This document shows positions 1 through 21,244 of a stretch of DNA of 64,000 nucleotides, piece by piece. Each line of letters begins with the position of its first letter. Within the stretch, counting starts at the first letter, position 1. The notes under the pieces were generated by a model. It ran no database searches, was not told the DNA's origin, and saw nothing but the letters and a program-made list of their open reading frames with translations. This DNA is from Pyrocephalus nanus (taxonomy: Eukaryota > Chordata > Aves > Passeriformes > Tyrannidae): contig CM076275.1 in NCBI GenBank assembly GCA_038380795.1, positions 1,056,501-1,120,500 on the forward strand. Reading direction: 5' to 3'. A program made the position numbers and the translations under genes.

Positions 1-132
1 TCACAGGCAGCCAAATGAGAATTTACTTCAGCAAGTTCAGACTCCTTTTGCTAAAAAGAAATAAAATGGTGTATGATTTAAGCACAGAAGTACTCTCCAT
101 GCAAACTTTTTATTGCCTGGTTTTTAGATTAC

Positions 133-9567
<9,435 letters not shown>

Positions 9568-9618
9568 TTTTGCTGAACTTCTTCTCTTCCAAAGTCAGAG
9601 GTGCAAATGTTGTAAATC
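9568..9618 (-). other. RAD50: RAD50 5'UTR segment with likely splice acceptor
   Basis: Reading the minus strand toward the ATG, a good 3' splice site (CTCTGTTTTACAG) ends at 9619, leaving 51 nt of 5'UTR before the start codon. This suggests an upstream noncoding exon, probably in the CpG island at 10.85-11.42 kb. The spliced leader is inferred; transcription could instead start close to the ATG. Confidence 0.45.
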
Positions 9619-10184
9619 CTGTAAAACAGAGCTTTGTGAAAAATCCAGTGGGCAGAAATCACAGTAGATCACTGAAAGCTGATATATAAATACCTATACA
9701 AGCACAACATATGATGAATATACTTAAAAACACAGCTGAGGCTTCTCAGTTACTGTTCATGGTAGAAAACATATGAAGGCAAAACCCTTATTTGTTTTAA
9801 ACTCAGAAATTAATCAACTCTAAGTTAAGTGGAGTATAAATCAGTGTAGTTAAGAGAGTATATCTCATTAAATCAAATACAGTGGCCCAAAATAACCCTT
9901 TATTCCACACCACAAACCCCATGCACGTGCTTTCAGAATACCCAAAACGCAACAGAGGCCCCAGTATTTTTCTCTTTGATAACCCACTGCTGTACTGCAA
10001 CACCCAACACCGCTCACCCCTGCCTGTTTCCCACATCCAGCATCCCCTTGTCCTGATTCCTGCTGGGAAGGGAAAGACACCGGAGCCTCCCCAGGCCATG
10101 GGGTGGGAGCTGCCCCTGGCAGGGGGAGGCCACTCCAACCCCAAGGCCCAGCAGTGACCCACGGGAAACACGTCAGTGCCATGT

Positions 10185-10840
10185 GTGTGTGTGGCTGTGT
10201 ATTCCAGGGGGATGTGGCTGTGTATTCCAGGGGTGTATGGCTGTGTATTCCTATTCCAGGGATGTACTGCTGTGTATTCCTATTCCAGGGATGTACTGCT
10301 GTGTATTCCACCCCTATTCCAGGGGTGTGTATGGTTCTGTATTCCAGGGATGTACTGCTGTGTATTCCAGGGGTGTATGGCTGTGTATTCCAGGGATGTA
10401 CTGCTGTGTATTCCTATTCCAGGGATGTACTGCTGTGTATTCCTATTCCAGGGATGTACTGCTGTGTATTCCTATTCCAGGGATGTACTGCTGTGTATTC
10501 CAGGGGTGTATGGCTGTGTATTCCAGGGATGTACTGCTGTGTATTCCTATTCCAGGTATGTACTGCTGTGTATTCCAGGTATGTACTGCTGTGTATTCCA
10601 GGGATGTACTGCTGTGTATTCCAGGGATGTACTGCTGTGTATTCCAGGGATGTACTGCTGTGTATTCCAGGGATGTACTGCTGTGTATTCCACCCCTGTT
10701 CCAGGGGTTTATGGCTGTGTATTCCACCCCTGTTCCAGGGGTGTGTATGGTTCTGTATTCCAGGGATGTACTGCTGTGTATTCCAGGGATGTACTGCTGT
10801 GTATTCCAGGGAGGTACTGCTGTGTATTCCCCCCCTGTTC
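10185..10840. repeat. Minisatellite, 23/29-bp units, RAD50 upstream flank
   Basis: About 25 tandem units of the type GGGATGTACTGCTGTGTATT followed by CCA. Variants carry a 6-bp TATTCC insertion (29 bp) or a CACCCCTGTTCC insertion. All long open frames here, on both strands, come from the repeat periodicity and resemble no known protein. Confidence 0.95.
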
Positions 10841-10849
10841 CAGAGGCCC

Positions 10850-11420
10850 ACGGCCCACGCTCAGCGCGCTGCCCTCAGGGCTCCCCCCGTCCCCCTCCCT
10901 GCCCCTCGGCCCTGCCGGGGGTGCCCGGCGGGGCTCGGCCTCAGAACGGGCATTTCCTGCCGGGCCAGAGGCGGCAGCGGGGCTTTCCCGCGCTGCGCCG
11001 GGGGCGGGAGCTTTCCAGGGGGAGGCCATGAGGCAGCCCTGCCCGCCCGAGCCCAGCCGAGCCCGCTCCCCGTTCCCGGTACCCCCCCGGGCCCTGCCGG
11101 TACCCCCTGGGCCCTGCCGGTACCCCCGGGCCCTGCCGGTACCCCCTGGGCTCTGCCGGTACCTCCGGGCCCTGCCGGTACCCCCTGGGCTCTGCCGGTA
11201 CCCCCGGGCCCTGCCGGTACCCCCTGGGCTCTGCCGGTACCCCCCCGGGCCCTGCCGGTACCCCCTGGGCCCTGCCGGTACCTCCGGGCCCTGCCGGTTC
11301 CTCCTCCCGCCGCCGCCGCCGCTCCCGCCCCGGCAGCCCCCGCGCCCGCCCCGCCCCGCCCCGCCATGGTGGCCACGCCCCCTCCGCCTGAGGGGCCGCG
11401 GGCTGCGACACCCCGAGATT
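10850..11420 (-). promoter_or_regulatory. RAD50: CpG island, probable RAD50 promoter
   Basis: This is a GC- and CpG-rich block with several GGGGCGG-type GC boxes (11348-11366) and an inverted CCAAT box (ATTGG, 11418-11422) next to a G15 run at 11421-11435. It is the only CpG island 5' of RAD50 and matches a housekeeping promoter. It lies 1.3-1.8 kb from the ATG, so a noncoding first exon is inferred. No start site can be fixed. Confidence 0.5.
11082..11302. repeat. 20-bp GC-rich minisatellite in the CpG island
   Basis: Eleven tandem copies of about 20 bp with core CCCTGCCGGTACCCCCTGGG. Each carries a GGTACC site, and units vary between 18 and 22 bp. The open frames encoded here are repeat artefacts. 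Confidence 0.93.
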
Positions 11421-11760
11421 GGGGGGGGGGGGGGGTGGTGGTGCTGGAAACCCGTTAAGAAAAAAGACAACAAAGCCAAACACACTAATAAGGGTGAATA
11501 ACAGTAATGGGTGGTCATAAAAGAAGGAGCCCAAAGAACCGATGCTCACCGCGGCTGCCGAACCCCCTTTCCCGAACCCAGCTGGCCACCCCCCACCCCC
11601 CCCCCTTTCCCCCCTTCCAGGTAACTCCGCCTGGGATTGAAGCGCTGGGCATGGAGTTCCATGGGGTGGAATGTTCTCTTTGCTCCATAGCTACTATTAA
11701 TCTTCCAGTTAGAAAAAAAACCAAGCCGGACTGCTCCTTTCTCCCCCTTCTCTGGAGATC

Positions 11761-11874
11761 TGGCCCTACAGGTGGTCCTGTTGGGACCCCTGCTCCCTGG
11801 CCCTACAGGTGGTCCTGTTGGGACCCCTGCTCCCTTTGGGAGCAGGGGTCCCAACAGGACCACCTGTAGGGCCA
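11761..11874. repeat. 37-bp direct repeat followed by perfect inverted copy (hairpin)
   Basis: A 37-bp unit starting TGGCCCTACAGGTGGTCCTG occurs at 11761-11797 and again at 11798-11834. It is followed by a TTT loop and an exact inverted copy at 11838-11874. Copies two and three form a perfect 37-bp stem with a 3-nt loop. It could be a mutation by template switching, or a fold-back assembly artefact. Confidence 0.95.
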
Positions 11875-11984
11875 GACTACAGATGCCGTGAACACCCTTC
11901 CCTCACCCCGGCACCCCCTGCCCAGCAGGAGCTGTCTCAGGTTGCCTTGGGAATCTTAATTTGTATAGATTTTCAGCCTACTCC

Positions 11985-12350
11985 AAAAAAAACGATTAAT
12001 AACCAGGCCGGCGTATTTTGGCGCTTGCTGTATTTCCTTTTTGCGCTCGCTCTCAGCATCGTCTGTAATTAAACTAACAGAGATGATAGGTGGAGTAAGC
12101 CTGGGCCTTATCAAGAGCTGGCAGCCAGCAGGTGGTTTTGCAGCCAGCAATTCGGGCTTTCACTCTGCAGTTGTGCTCCGGTGATAATTCAGCTTTTTAT
12201 GAGCACGGAAAAGGTTTGCAGAGCATAAACTGTGGCCACTTCAGATTTCGAGACAAGAAATTCGGGGCCATATTGGCACAACAGGCTGTAAAAATGCTGC
12301 CAAAGGAAAACCCCATGCCCATCTTGCAGAAGCAAACGCAACTCCTCTGA
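11985..12350. promoter_or_regulatory. Candidate conserved regulatory element between RAD50 and KK34
   Basis: This is a unique, non-repetitive stretch with balanced composition. It contains two GATA-type sites (TGATAG near 12083 and an inverted TTATC near 12108), homeodomain-like TAATTA cores and a CTCF-like core (CCAGCAGGTGG, 12125-12135). No reading frame looks real. A regulatory role is inferred from motif density and from the position next to a cytokine gene. Confidence 0.3.
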
Positions 12351-12359
12351 AGGGATGCT

Positions 12360-14050
12360 TCCAGATTATACTCCAATTTTTTGTTGCCTCAGTATGACTC
12401 AGCTGTTCAGCAGCATTATGCCATCAGTCTCTGCTGTCACTCTTTCTCCAGTGCAACACTTTTCCACATTGCTTTTAGATGATGCTTGGACCATGTCCTG
12501 GCTCCGCAGCCAGTCTGACCTCCGGAATATTCTCCAGAAGTTGTTGATTAGGAGACAGCTGTTTGGCGGTGTTTCTGTTACGTTTCCTGTTTCACCATTT
12601 TCCCACCAGGATGAAATCTATTCTCTAAATAGTGTGTGTGTTTATGCTACCGTGGGATGGTTTAGTGGGAATGATTTCTTCACTTGAGATTGGTCTCCTC
12701 TGACCAGCACAGTCATCAGCCTTTCAGGGTCTAAATCTGTGAATGCAGAAGTGTGAACATGAAGGGCTGAGGAGCAGAAAGGACTTCCTCTGTCACTGTT
12801 TTCTGCAGTGAATATTATCATGTCATCCCTTCTAGAAATCTGTCAATCTGGTTGGAACATTCAGTAAAAGAACAAATAGTGGTTGCAAGCTTTTCTATTT
12901 CCCTTCTAAACTACTGTAAGAGCAGTCAAATCCTGATTTCTATGAAGGAATGTAAGTATTTGTTGTATTATTTCCCACATGCTCTTCTGGGAGCCAAACA
13001 TTTTCATCTGGGGACCTCTTGTGTTTCTTTGGATGTGCCCTGAGAACAGGATGCTCCATAAGCCTAGTGTTAAAAGCTTTATCAGGAGCTTTTTCAGTAA
13101 GGATCAAAAGATCCTTTCAAGAGGGCTTTTTAAAACTGTAGTTATACTTTTCTTGAGGAATTTTAGGACAAGAATTAAAAAAAAAAATTAAAAACTTAGT
13201 TAAGCGGTGTTTTCAACAAAACTTAAACAGATCTGCTCATGAAGTGATGCATTAAGAAATTAATCATTTGATGTGCACAATCTTCTCTGTTTCTGTGACT
13301 CTCAAGCAGGTAGCTGTGGAAAGCCAGATGACTCTTCTCACATCGTTGAATAATTAGTCCAATTTTGCTGGAAAATTGTAACCTTTTAATGACTGACTGT
13401 TACCCTCTCACAAGCCCTTCCCAGGTACCTGAAAGTAGATTTCAGCCACTTAGAAGCGTTTCAGTGTTTTCCAGTGGACAGAGTTTTTCCGCTTACGGTG
13501 ACGGACAAGGTTTTCCCTCAGTGCCTGGACAGCTAATTTCTGCCATTAATGCCTGCCATGCTCTCACTCTGGGCTGCTGCTGATGAAACCCATGCCTGTC
13601 CCAGCCCTGTGTTCTATGCTGAGTTTCACAGAGCAGTGAGGGTGAGGGAGGAAGGCTGAAAAATTCAAATTGTTGCAGTGGTGTTATGGTCTGTGTGTGT
13701 CTAAGAAGTTGCTATTATTTTTTTCTCTGCCTAGAACTGCAGTTCATGTTAGAAAATCCCTTTGAAGAAAGGATGGAATATTACTGAGTGGGATGTAAAA
13801 ACTGCTCAGCTTTTCAGATCTCCATCTCTCTGATTATGTGATGCAAAAGTAAGACTAGAACCACATAAAGATCTGTGTTGTACAAGGAATGCTCCTATTT
13901 CCTGTGATGAGTTTTTGATATCGTGTAAGAAAATGACATCTCTTATCCACAAAGGTATTTTCCCCTTACTTGATGTCAGAAGGAAGGAAACCCCCAACCT
14001 GTCCCCACTGAGGCATCCCACAGCGCCTATGATAATTCACACTATGGTCT
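12360..14050. other. Noncoding DNA upstream of KK34
   Basis: Unique AT-moderate sequence with short open frames only and no recognised exon, RNA gene or transposon. Confidence 0.6.
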
Positions 14051-14110
14051 TGTGCCTTTTCCTATGTGAGAAAACTTTCCCTTTCATTTAACATTCAAGG
14101 TGTACATGGG

Positions 14111-14119
14111 TATATATAG
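14111..14119 (+). promoter_or_regulatory. KK34: TATA box of KK34
   Basis: TATATATAG lies about 50 bp before the KK34 ATG, which leaves room for a very short 5'UTR, as in other family members. An inverted GGAAA core (TTTCC at about 14079), the kind of site NFAT/ETS factors use in T-cell cytokine promoters, lies about 30 bp upstream. Confidence 0.7.
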
Positions 14120-14165
14120 GCAGCGTGTAGGGCATAAATCAAACACAGCCCTCCTCGAAGCCAAA

Positions 14166-16482
14166 ATGCTGTTGCTCTCTTTCCTCCTAGTGAGTTGCTG
14201 CTTACCTGGCTCCATGGGAGACGCAGTAAGAGAATTTCAAGCAAACCTCAAGGCTCTATTGGCTCTAACGAACAAGGAGGTGGGTCACTCTCTCTTTTTC
14301 TTCATTTTCTGCAGTTCTTTTCATGGAAATATAAGATGAAGCCTGCGCTGCTTTCAGCTCTGGTTTGCGCGTCCCGGGTCTTGTTTGTTAAAGTTGAGGT
14401 GCTCGAGGCACTGCGTGTCAAACTCTCCTCAGAAGCTGGTGCTGTAATTGTTTCCCCAAAGGAAGTTCAGAAATAGAAAACCTGATGAAGATGATATGTA
14501 CTTAGAGATGTTTAACAATGTGGCAGTCACTTAGAGGAGAAATATCTTCTAATGGTATATTCTTCTTTAAAATTTTAGACCTGGATTCAAGTACCCAGTG
14601 GGAAATTTCAGGTAAGACTTTTAAACTCCTTTATTACTGCTGTTGTTAATTATTTGGAGAATGATGATGCTTTGTAGCAGATCTTGAAGGAAAGAGTGAG
14701 AGTACTAAAAAAGACCCAATCTCACTAAAAAGGAATATATATAGTAACTGTCTGCATATAGGCAGTGAACTTCCTTGTATGCACAACTGTGGAAATGAAT
14801 CCCCAATTCTGTGCCCGTGGTCTCTGAGAATTGCTTATACCCCTGCTGAAGGCAATCATCTCAGGAGTTCTTGCAGAGTTTACTACTGAGGCTCTTCTCA
14901 GTGTTGCTGTATGAGGTGCAGACCCTGAGCATCACCTTAAGAGTTCTGAGGCATCACTGTCTTTTAGAACCAAAGGTGGAGAATATGGTTATTATCTGAA
15001 GCACTAAAATGTTCTTCTCTCTTGGCAAGATTATTATCTCAAGATGACCCGAGTGCTATGAAGCATCATGGAGATTGTGCTGAAGGAAGCCAAATGTTGG
15101 CACAAGTTACTGCCCACAGCCCTGCTGATCAGTGGTTTCAGCCTGTGGTCTGCAGATTTCTCGGGCTCTGTGAACTGAAAACGGGTTCATGAAAAATAAA
15201 TAAGAACAGGCAGTCTGCTATTGGGAGGTCTTGCCTTTAAAGAAAAAAATGTTTCGAGTTTGGGACTTTAAAGAAGGCAGAGCAGCACTTCATAGACAGA
15301 AGAGTACAGTGGTTCTGTCCTTCTGTGTGGAGATGGAGCTGGGAGAGCCAACTGGCAGATCCATCCTCCTCAGGATACCCAGTTCTGACAAAACTGCAAC
15401 CCCGATGGATTTTAATCTGCTTTTACAGCTCTTTTTCTTATTTTTCCTTTATAACAGTTTTTTTAATGTCATATGCTTTTTTCCTCTCCTACTCTAGATT
15501 TTTTATCAAGCCTCAAAAAACTTAGAAAAGTAACTCTTTCTCTGATTATACAGAAATAGAGTAAACAATAGGTAATTTCTATTTCTGCTGTGCATGCAGA
15601 TACTTATTGAATTTATTGAAAGATAAAAGTTAACTCATTTTGCAGAATCTAATTTTGCTGTTTTTTGGGGTTTTTTTAGTACAACGATGTTCCCTGTCAA
15701 CTTAAAAGAACCATTAAAGGGCTGAAAGTTTCCTTTAAGAATGAGCAAATGAGAACACGCATTACTCTGTTGGAGAAAAACATGAATCACATAATATCAG
15801 CTGTAAATAAAGGACATACAGTAAGTTTCTCGTCAATTATTTATAGTCATAGCATCATGGAATGGTTTGGGTTGGAAGGGATCTTAAATATCATCAAGTT
15901 CTAACCCCCCTGCCCAGGAACACTCCAGGTAAAAAAGTGAAATTACTGTAAATGGACCTTTCATTTGTTTTCAAAACATGAAACTCAGCATTCTGGTCAA
16001 CTAAAGGTAACATTTGGATGCCATCTCTGTACACTCCTAATTTTACACTGCTGAGCATTGCAGCTGCTGCTTAGCAAAGGTTTCACAGAAAATACCTGAA
16101 ATTCATAGGGTCTTGGTGGAAGTTCGAGTTTTCTAAAAGGTGCAGACAAACCCTGGAACTTGTCATTAGCCAGGAGATCTCAGTGGGTGAGGTCAGCCAG
16201 GAGGAAGTATTCCCAATACCCAAGTGCCCTCTCTCTGTACTTCATGCAGACCTACCTGTCCTTCTGATGGCACTCCCTCTCACACACCACAGACAGCTTC
16301 CAGCAAAATGCTCTTCTGATTTTCTCCCTTATTTTCACCGTTACCTGTTGTTACTGTCATTGTTGCAGGAGCCTGAGGAGAACAGATCCTGTCTGATGAC
16401 AGAGGTGCCCCAGCAGAGAGTCCTGAAGTGCTTCAGGAAGTACTTCCAAAAGCTGTGTGAGAACTGCAGCCAGTGCTGCTGA
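14166..16482 (+). CDS. KK34: KK34 cytokine (IL-3/IL-5/GM-CSF family), 4 exons, 133 aa
   Basis: Exons are 14166-14279, 14579-14611, 15680-15820 and 16369-16482, all phase 0 with GT-AG sites. The 114/33/141/114-nt layout, with a 33-nt second exon, is that of IL5. The product starts with a hydrophobic signal peptide (MLLLSFLLVSCCLPGSMG), followed by predicted short-chain helices. Cysteines are at 55, 104, 117, 126, 129, 132 and 133, with sequons NRS (101) and NCS (128). I call it KK34 rather than IL5 because its last exon does not match IL5 while the gene at 22.4 kb does, and KK34 is the known fourth member of this family, described from the chicken Th2 cluster and also found in mammals. The partner receptor is not well established; a secreted ligand for a beta-common-type receptor is inferred. 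In-frame ATGs lie upstream near 14100, but they precede or overlap the TATA box, so the ATG at 14166 is preferred. Confidence 0.87.
15844..15932 (-). mobile_element. CR1 3' fragment in KK34 intron 3
   Basis: ATGGAATGGTTTGGGTTGGA followed by a degenerate continuation of the CR1 3' end, in antisense to the gene. Confidence 0.85.
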
Positions 16483-16720
16483 CAGGTGCTGGCACTGCAG
16501 GGGCTCAGACACCTCCCACCCAACACTAGAGCTGGTTCTGGTGGAACAGAGCAGCACGAAGAGACAGCCCAACATTAACGTGAATGGCTCATATGTGTAC
16601 TATCAGATATTTATGTCTTATTGTGGGTATTAACATATTTATTTAATTTATGGAGAGATTTTATATTTGTAGAGTCTTAATGTTCAAGATGATGATTAAT
16701 AAAAGAACTTAAAATTATTA
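16483..16720 (+). other. KK34: KK34 3'UTR with AU-rich elements and poly(A) signal
   Basis: The 3'UTR contains ATTTA at 16609 and an overlapping ATTTATTTA at 16637-16645 followed by AATTTAT. AATAAA is at 16698-16703. AU-rich elements of this type mark unstable, induced cytokine mRNAs. Confidence 0.8.
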
Positions 16721-16759
16721 ATTCTATTGTGGTGTTTGTGCACTATAATATTCAGATGA

Positions 16760-19700
16760 TAAGTCAAGGCTGTGTGAGTGAAATTAAAAAACTAGAGATT
16801 AAGAGGCAGATCCATTGATGTGCACTCCAGTAGGCACTTAAAAATTGCCAAATATTTATTTTCTGAAGGCAGGAGGAAAAAAAAGGAGAGAAGGCTATTT
16901 TTTAAATATGTGAATAATTAAGTGTGGAAACAATGTGCTTACGTGAAATTCCATAATATAATTGCAGAGCAGTATACCTGCATGATACACATTCTTTGTT
17001 TATTTAATATATTTAGTGTGAGAGCAGTTGTATTTATTTTAATACCCATGGTATCTTCAAATTTGCAGCAAAAAAAGCAAGAAAATAGTGTTTGTTGGCC
17101 CAGTGACAGGCCAAAAAAAACCTTAGGCAGGTCTCTGGGTTATTGCCATAGAAATATGGTTATAATAATTATCAAAGAGAAACGATGGTGGTAGCAAAGG
17201 ATGTCTAATTTAGGGTGGATTTGGGGTTTTTCCCCTAAGGATTGCCTTAAGCTGTATTTTTCATGAAGAATATATCTACAAATTACTTTTCCTAAATAAA
17301 AATACTACTTTATTTTTTTTTAAATCTGAAGTGTCCAAGGAAAACAACACTTCTGCAAATGTCTGGAAGCATACCCTGAATTCCAGATGAAATGCAGTGG
17401 ATTCACTGAGCTGGCTTTTGGGGCATGAAGTAGTTTGAGGACCTGCCCAGCCAGACATTGTGTAAGTTTTAAAGCAAAGTACTTGGCCCAGATGTATTTC
17501 TGGGAGGTCACAGACCCTCACTAACGACATAAACAACAGGATTAAGTAATTGAGCTAATTATGGCCAAGGGACCATCAGATTGTAACAGATGGACAAAAT
17601 CTTACCAGAAACGGAAGGGTGCACAGCAAAGAGATTCCCGTCCTGGTGCCTGAGGAAAGCCAGGATCAATCGAGACACTGGTGTGACAGTGGCTAATCCA
17701 GCCAGTCTGCAAAGCAGGGAAGTCAAACACCGAGTGGCACAGAGGAAACAGGGAAGACACCGTCCCACAAAGCCAGCCCGGGCCGTTAGTCACGGCCGGA
17801 GGTTTAGCAAGACAAGAGCGGAGCGATGACTTCTGAAGGAGCAGACTGAGAAGGTGCCTCTCCAAACAGATGTGCCCTCCTGACACAGCTCCCAGGGAGC
17901 TGACAGCGCATCCTGGGCCGTGCAGGCAGCTGGGGAAACTGCCCCAGAGGAGGAGGCAGTGAGCACTTGAATGTCAGCTTTCCCAAGTAACTGGAAACGG
18001 TGCACAGCTGCTAACATTTAAACAAGGCTGGAAAGCATCTTTTTTTTCTATTATGTTATATTGCACTTCTGCTTTCTGCATAAAACAGAAAAGTAGCAGC
18101 AAAGTCAGAGTTTTACCACGCTGCTTGCAGAAACTCTATAATCTTAATCAAGACAAACCCCTTTCAGCCAACCATTGCTGAGTGACTGTAATATTATCAC
18201 AGGTCATGCTAAGAACTCACCTTTCCTTCCAAAGCAAGCTAAAGCCTGTTAAAAGTGTGAGTTACAGTGTGCTGTACCTACAGTGGGGACAACACTGCTC
18301 ACCCAGAATGGGTTCAGGGTTTTTTTACAACTATTCTGGCTACCATTCCCACTGACCTTTCCCATGATGCTAAAAAGCTTCCTAACACAGCCTGGGCCAG
18401 CCAGCAGTCGTGCCTTTGCTTAGCCCTGGGCAGGGAGCGAGCAGCAAATGACATCCACATTTCGGTCAGTTTTGGCTGAGTCTGGAGCAACAGCTCTCTC
18501 CTCTGGATCACCTTCCATTCCCTGTATTTCCTCTTCTCATCTGCCTTCATTTTTCTCTATAGGAAGCATCTCATTTTGTGCAGCAGCTCGGCCAAGCTGC
18601 TCTGAGATGGGATCTGACAGAGTCCCACTGGTGGCAGTGACAGATGGGAGCCATGAAAGAACTGCTCAGATGTGGCACATATTGTTTCCAGAAATCAGTG
18701 ACTCCTATGGAATGTCATGGAACTGTTTCCCAGGAAAGGGGTTTATTTCATGTAATTTAGGTCAAAACCAGGGTTTACTAAATTTCACAATTTCCCTGGC
18801 TTGGGATTGGCCTTTGAACAAGCAGCGGGGCAGTTCTGTGGCAGAGGGGCTGCAGGAGCAGCACTGTAGGATACAAGAACAAAGGCCAGGTGTTTATCTT
18901 CACTCTCCATTGCTGGGAGCAGGAATTCTGCTCGCTGCTGGAGCGTCCAGCCTGGATTTGCACATGCACAGGTACCTTCTCAGGGGCCACGTGCTGCTTC
19001 ACGGCAGCAAAAAGCCAGGGATTTATTTCTTAAATATGGTGTCATGACTCCCTGCTAGTGACCTGCTTTTTGCACTCACTTGGCTCCTCTCCACTGCTGT
19101 CTGTTAGAAGTGAAAGCATCACCAAAGGTAAACACACTTTCTACAGCTCCAGGAGATGGGCGAGTTTGGGCATCAGAAAATTTGCCAGCATAGGAGAAAA
19201 CTCTATTTCAACTGGATTGCTTTAAACTAAGCTCCCAGCACAAAATATCGGAACATGACCACTGAGAGAAAGTATTCCAGAGCAGCTCTGCAGGAGATGT
19301 TCCCTGGTTTTCAGAAATGTGCATTTTCTTGGGCTTGGCAGGTTAGAGAGGCACAGGATGCTGCCCCACAGCCATGCTGCCTGTTGGACTTGCACCAGTA
19401 AGGAAACCTCATCTGAGCATTTTAACTTCACACTTAGCCAGATGAGAGAGCAAAACCAGCTCCTGTGAACAGTTGCAGCTCAGTTCTTACAAGGCACTTG
19501 CTAAGTTTATCAAGCTAATGCAGGCACATGCCTGCAGGAATCATCACCATTGTGTGATGCAAAGAAGCCCTTGCCTGGGTTGATCCCTGCTGGCATCAGC
19601 AGCACCTTGCACAACTTTTAGGATAGCTTTGTTTTCACACTTGTAGCATCATCTGATTCCTTTTTTCAATAATGTCCCTAAATCAGCTGCAACATGAACA

Positions 19701-21000
19701 CTTATCACACCTGACTCTTACTGAAATACCTTTTTCATTAGAATCAAAAGCCACGAATTCACTGATTATTTAGATTATTTGTTCACTTCCATTCTCCTGA
19801 TCATTTCAAAATCAGAGACACTTTGGATAAATCCAACAGTTAGGATTTCCACTTGCTGTCTTTTACGCCAGTCTCCAGAGTATCTTCTGACATACTTTCT
19901 CTGCTTACTCTTATTCCCATTCCTACCAATTCTATCCATGTTTGTGGTGCCTTCACTCTGCCTATACTCCTGATCAGACAGATTCCAGAATTACAGCTAT
20001 CAAAGGTGTACAGAATCAAGGTCAGGACCCGTTGCTTACGTTGCCCTATATTTTTTTTTACATCATCCTTCAGCTTCTTAACCCTGCATTCAAGTGAAAA
20101 ACAGAACCCCAAAGCATCTGAACAATAACAAACCTGGGGCTGGAATATGGGGCTGTGGTTTGTGTGGGGGCACTGAGCCTGCTTAGAGAGAAAAACAGGC
20201 ACAGAGCAGTCCTATCTGAGGCAGAAGGGAAAGGAAAAGTGAAGGGGAAGAGCAAAAATCCCTGGATTTCAAAGTGCAGTGATTTTGGAATATGTTACAA
20301 GAAGAGAGAGTGGTAAAATGGTGGTGAAGGACCAGTCTTGTCCCTTTGGAGCTGGGCAAAACCCTGCTGAAAGACCAGCTCATGCTGCTGCTGCACATCA
20401 CAAAAATTCCTGGGAACTCTTGGGAATTGGGAATTACTTTTATCAAGGGAAAAGAAATAGTCATTCAGTTCATGTGAAGTTCGGGGACAGAGATAAGATT
20501 CTGCAGAAGTGGCCGCAAATGCCAAATGCATTTTCCAAAAAGGCCTGAGACAGAATCTGTTGGCAGTGGTGCTGGCCAGGAATGGAATTGGAGACAGATG
20601 TGCTCTCTGTGCTGAGGGGCCCCAGGACAGGGAGACCTGAGGTGGGAGGACATGGCAGTGGCCTCGGCCCCACAGGCAATCCCTCCCAGTGGGGACAGGA
20701 CAGGAATTCCCCAGTGTGGAATGGGCCAACTGTCAGCCAAGGAAAAGGTGAAAAAAGTGGGATTTTCTAACCAACCTTGAATCAAAACCGAGTTGCCCAC
20801 AGAGATCTCTAATGGTGGGGTTGAAGTTCAGCCTGGCTGGCAGGTATAGCCCAGGTCCCAGCCAAGGGGAAGAGGAGGCTTTGCCTGAAAAAACAGTGTG
20901 AGTTTGAGGGAGACCAAAAGAAACAACTGTAAACCACCAAAAACACAGTGAGCCAAGAGCAGGGCTTATTATTGTCATTTGTATGGCTTGTATGCACTGG
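16760..21000. other. Intergenic DNA between KK34 and IL5
   Basis: No convincing exon, RNA gene or tandem array was found. Open frames are short, lack family resemblance and are scattered on both strands. Confidence 0.6.
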
Positions 21001-21006
21001 TGTGGA

Positions 21007-21244
21007 GACCACAGAATGGTTTGAGTTGGAAGAGACCTGAAAGACCATCCAGTTTCACCCCCCTGCCGTGGCAGGAACACCTTTCCCTATCCCAGGTTGC
21101 TCCAAGCCCCATCCAACCTGGCCGTGGACAATTCCAGGGATGGGGCAGCCACAGCTTTCCCTGATAATCTGTGCCAGTGTTTCACCTCCTCACTGTAAAA
21201 AACTTCCTCTTTGCTCCTTGTCACATTCCCACAAGGACACAGTC
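21007..21244 (-). mobile_element. CR1 fragment upstream of IL5
   Basis: Antisense CR1 3' end: CACAGAATGGTTTGAGTTGG, then the CCCATCCAACCTGGCC and GGGATGGGGCAGCCACAGC blocks typical of CR1. Confidence 0.88.

Noticed and set aside
10103..11549. Frames of 200-451 codons on both strands near the RAD50 promoter
   Set aside because: Open only through the 23/29-bp and 20-bp minisatellites; translations are simple repeats and conflict with each other.
14100..14165. Upstream in-frame ATGs for KK34
   Set aside because: They precede or overlap the TATA box and would place a hydrophilic stretch before the signal peptide; the ATG at 14166 gives a normal secreted protein.
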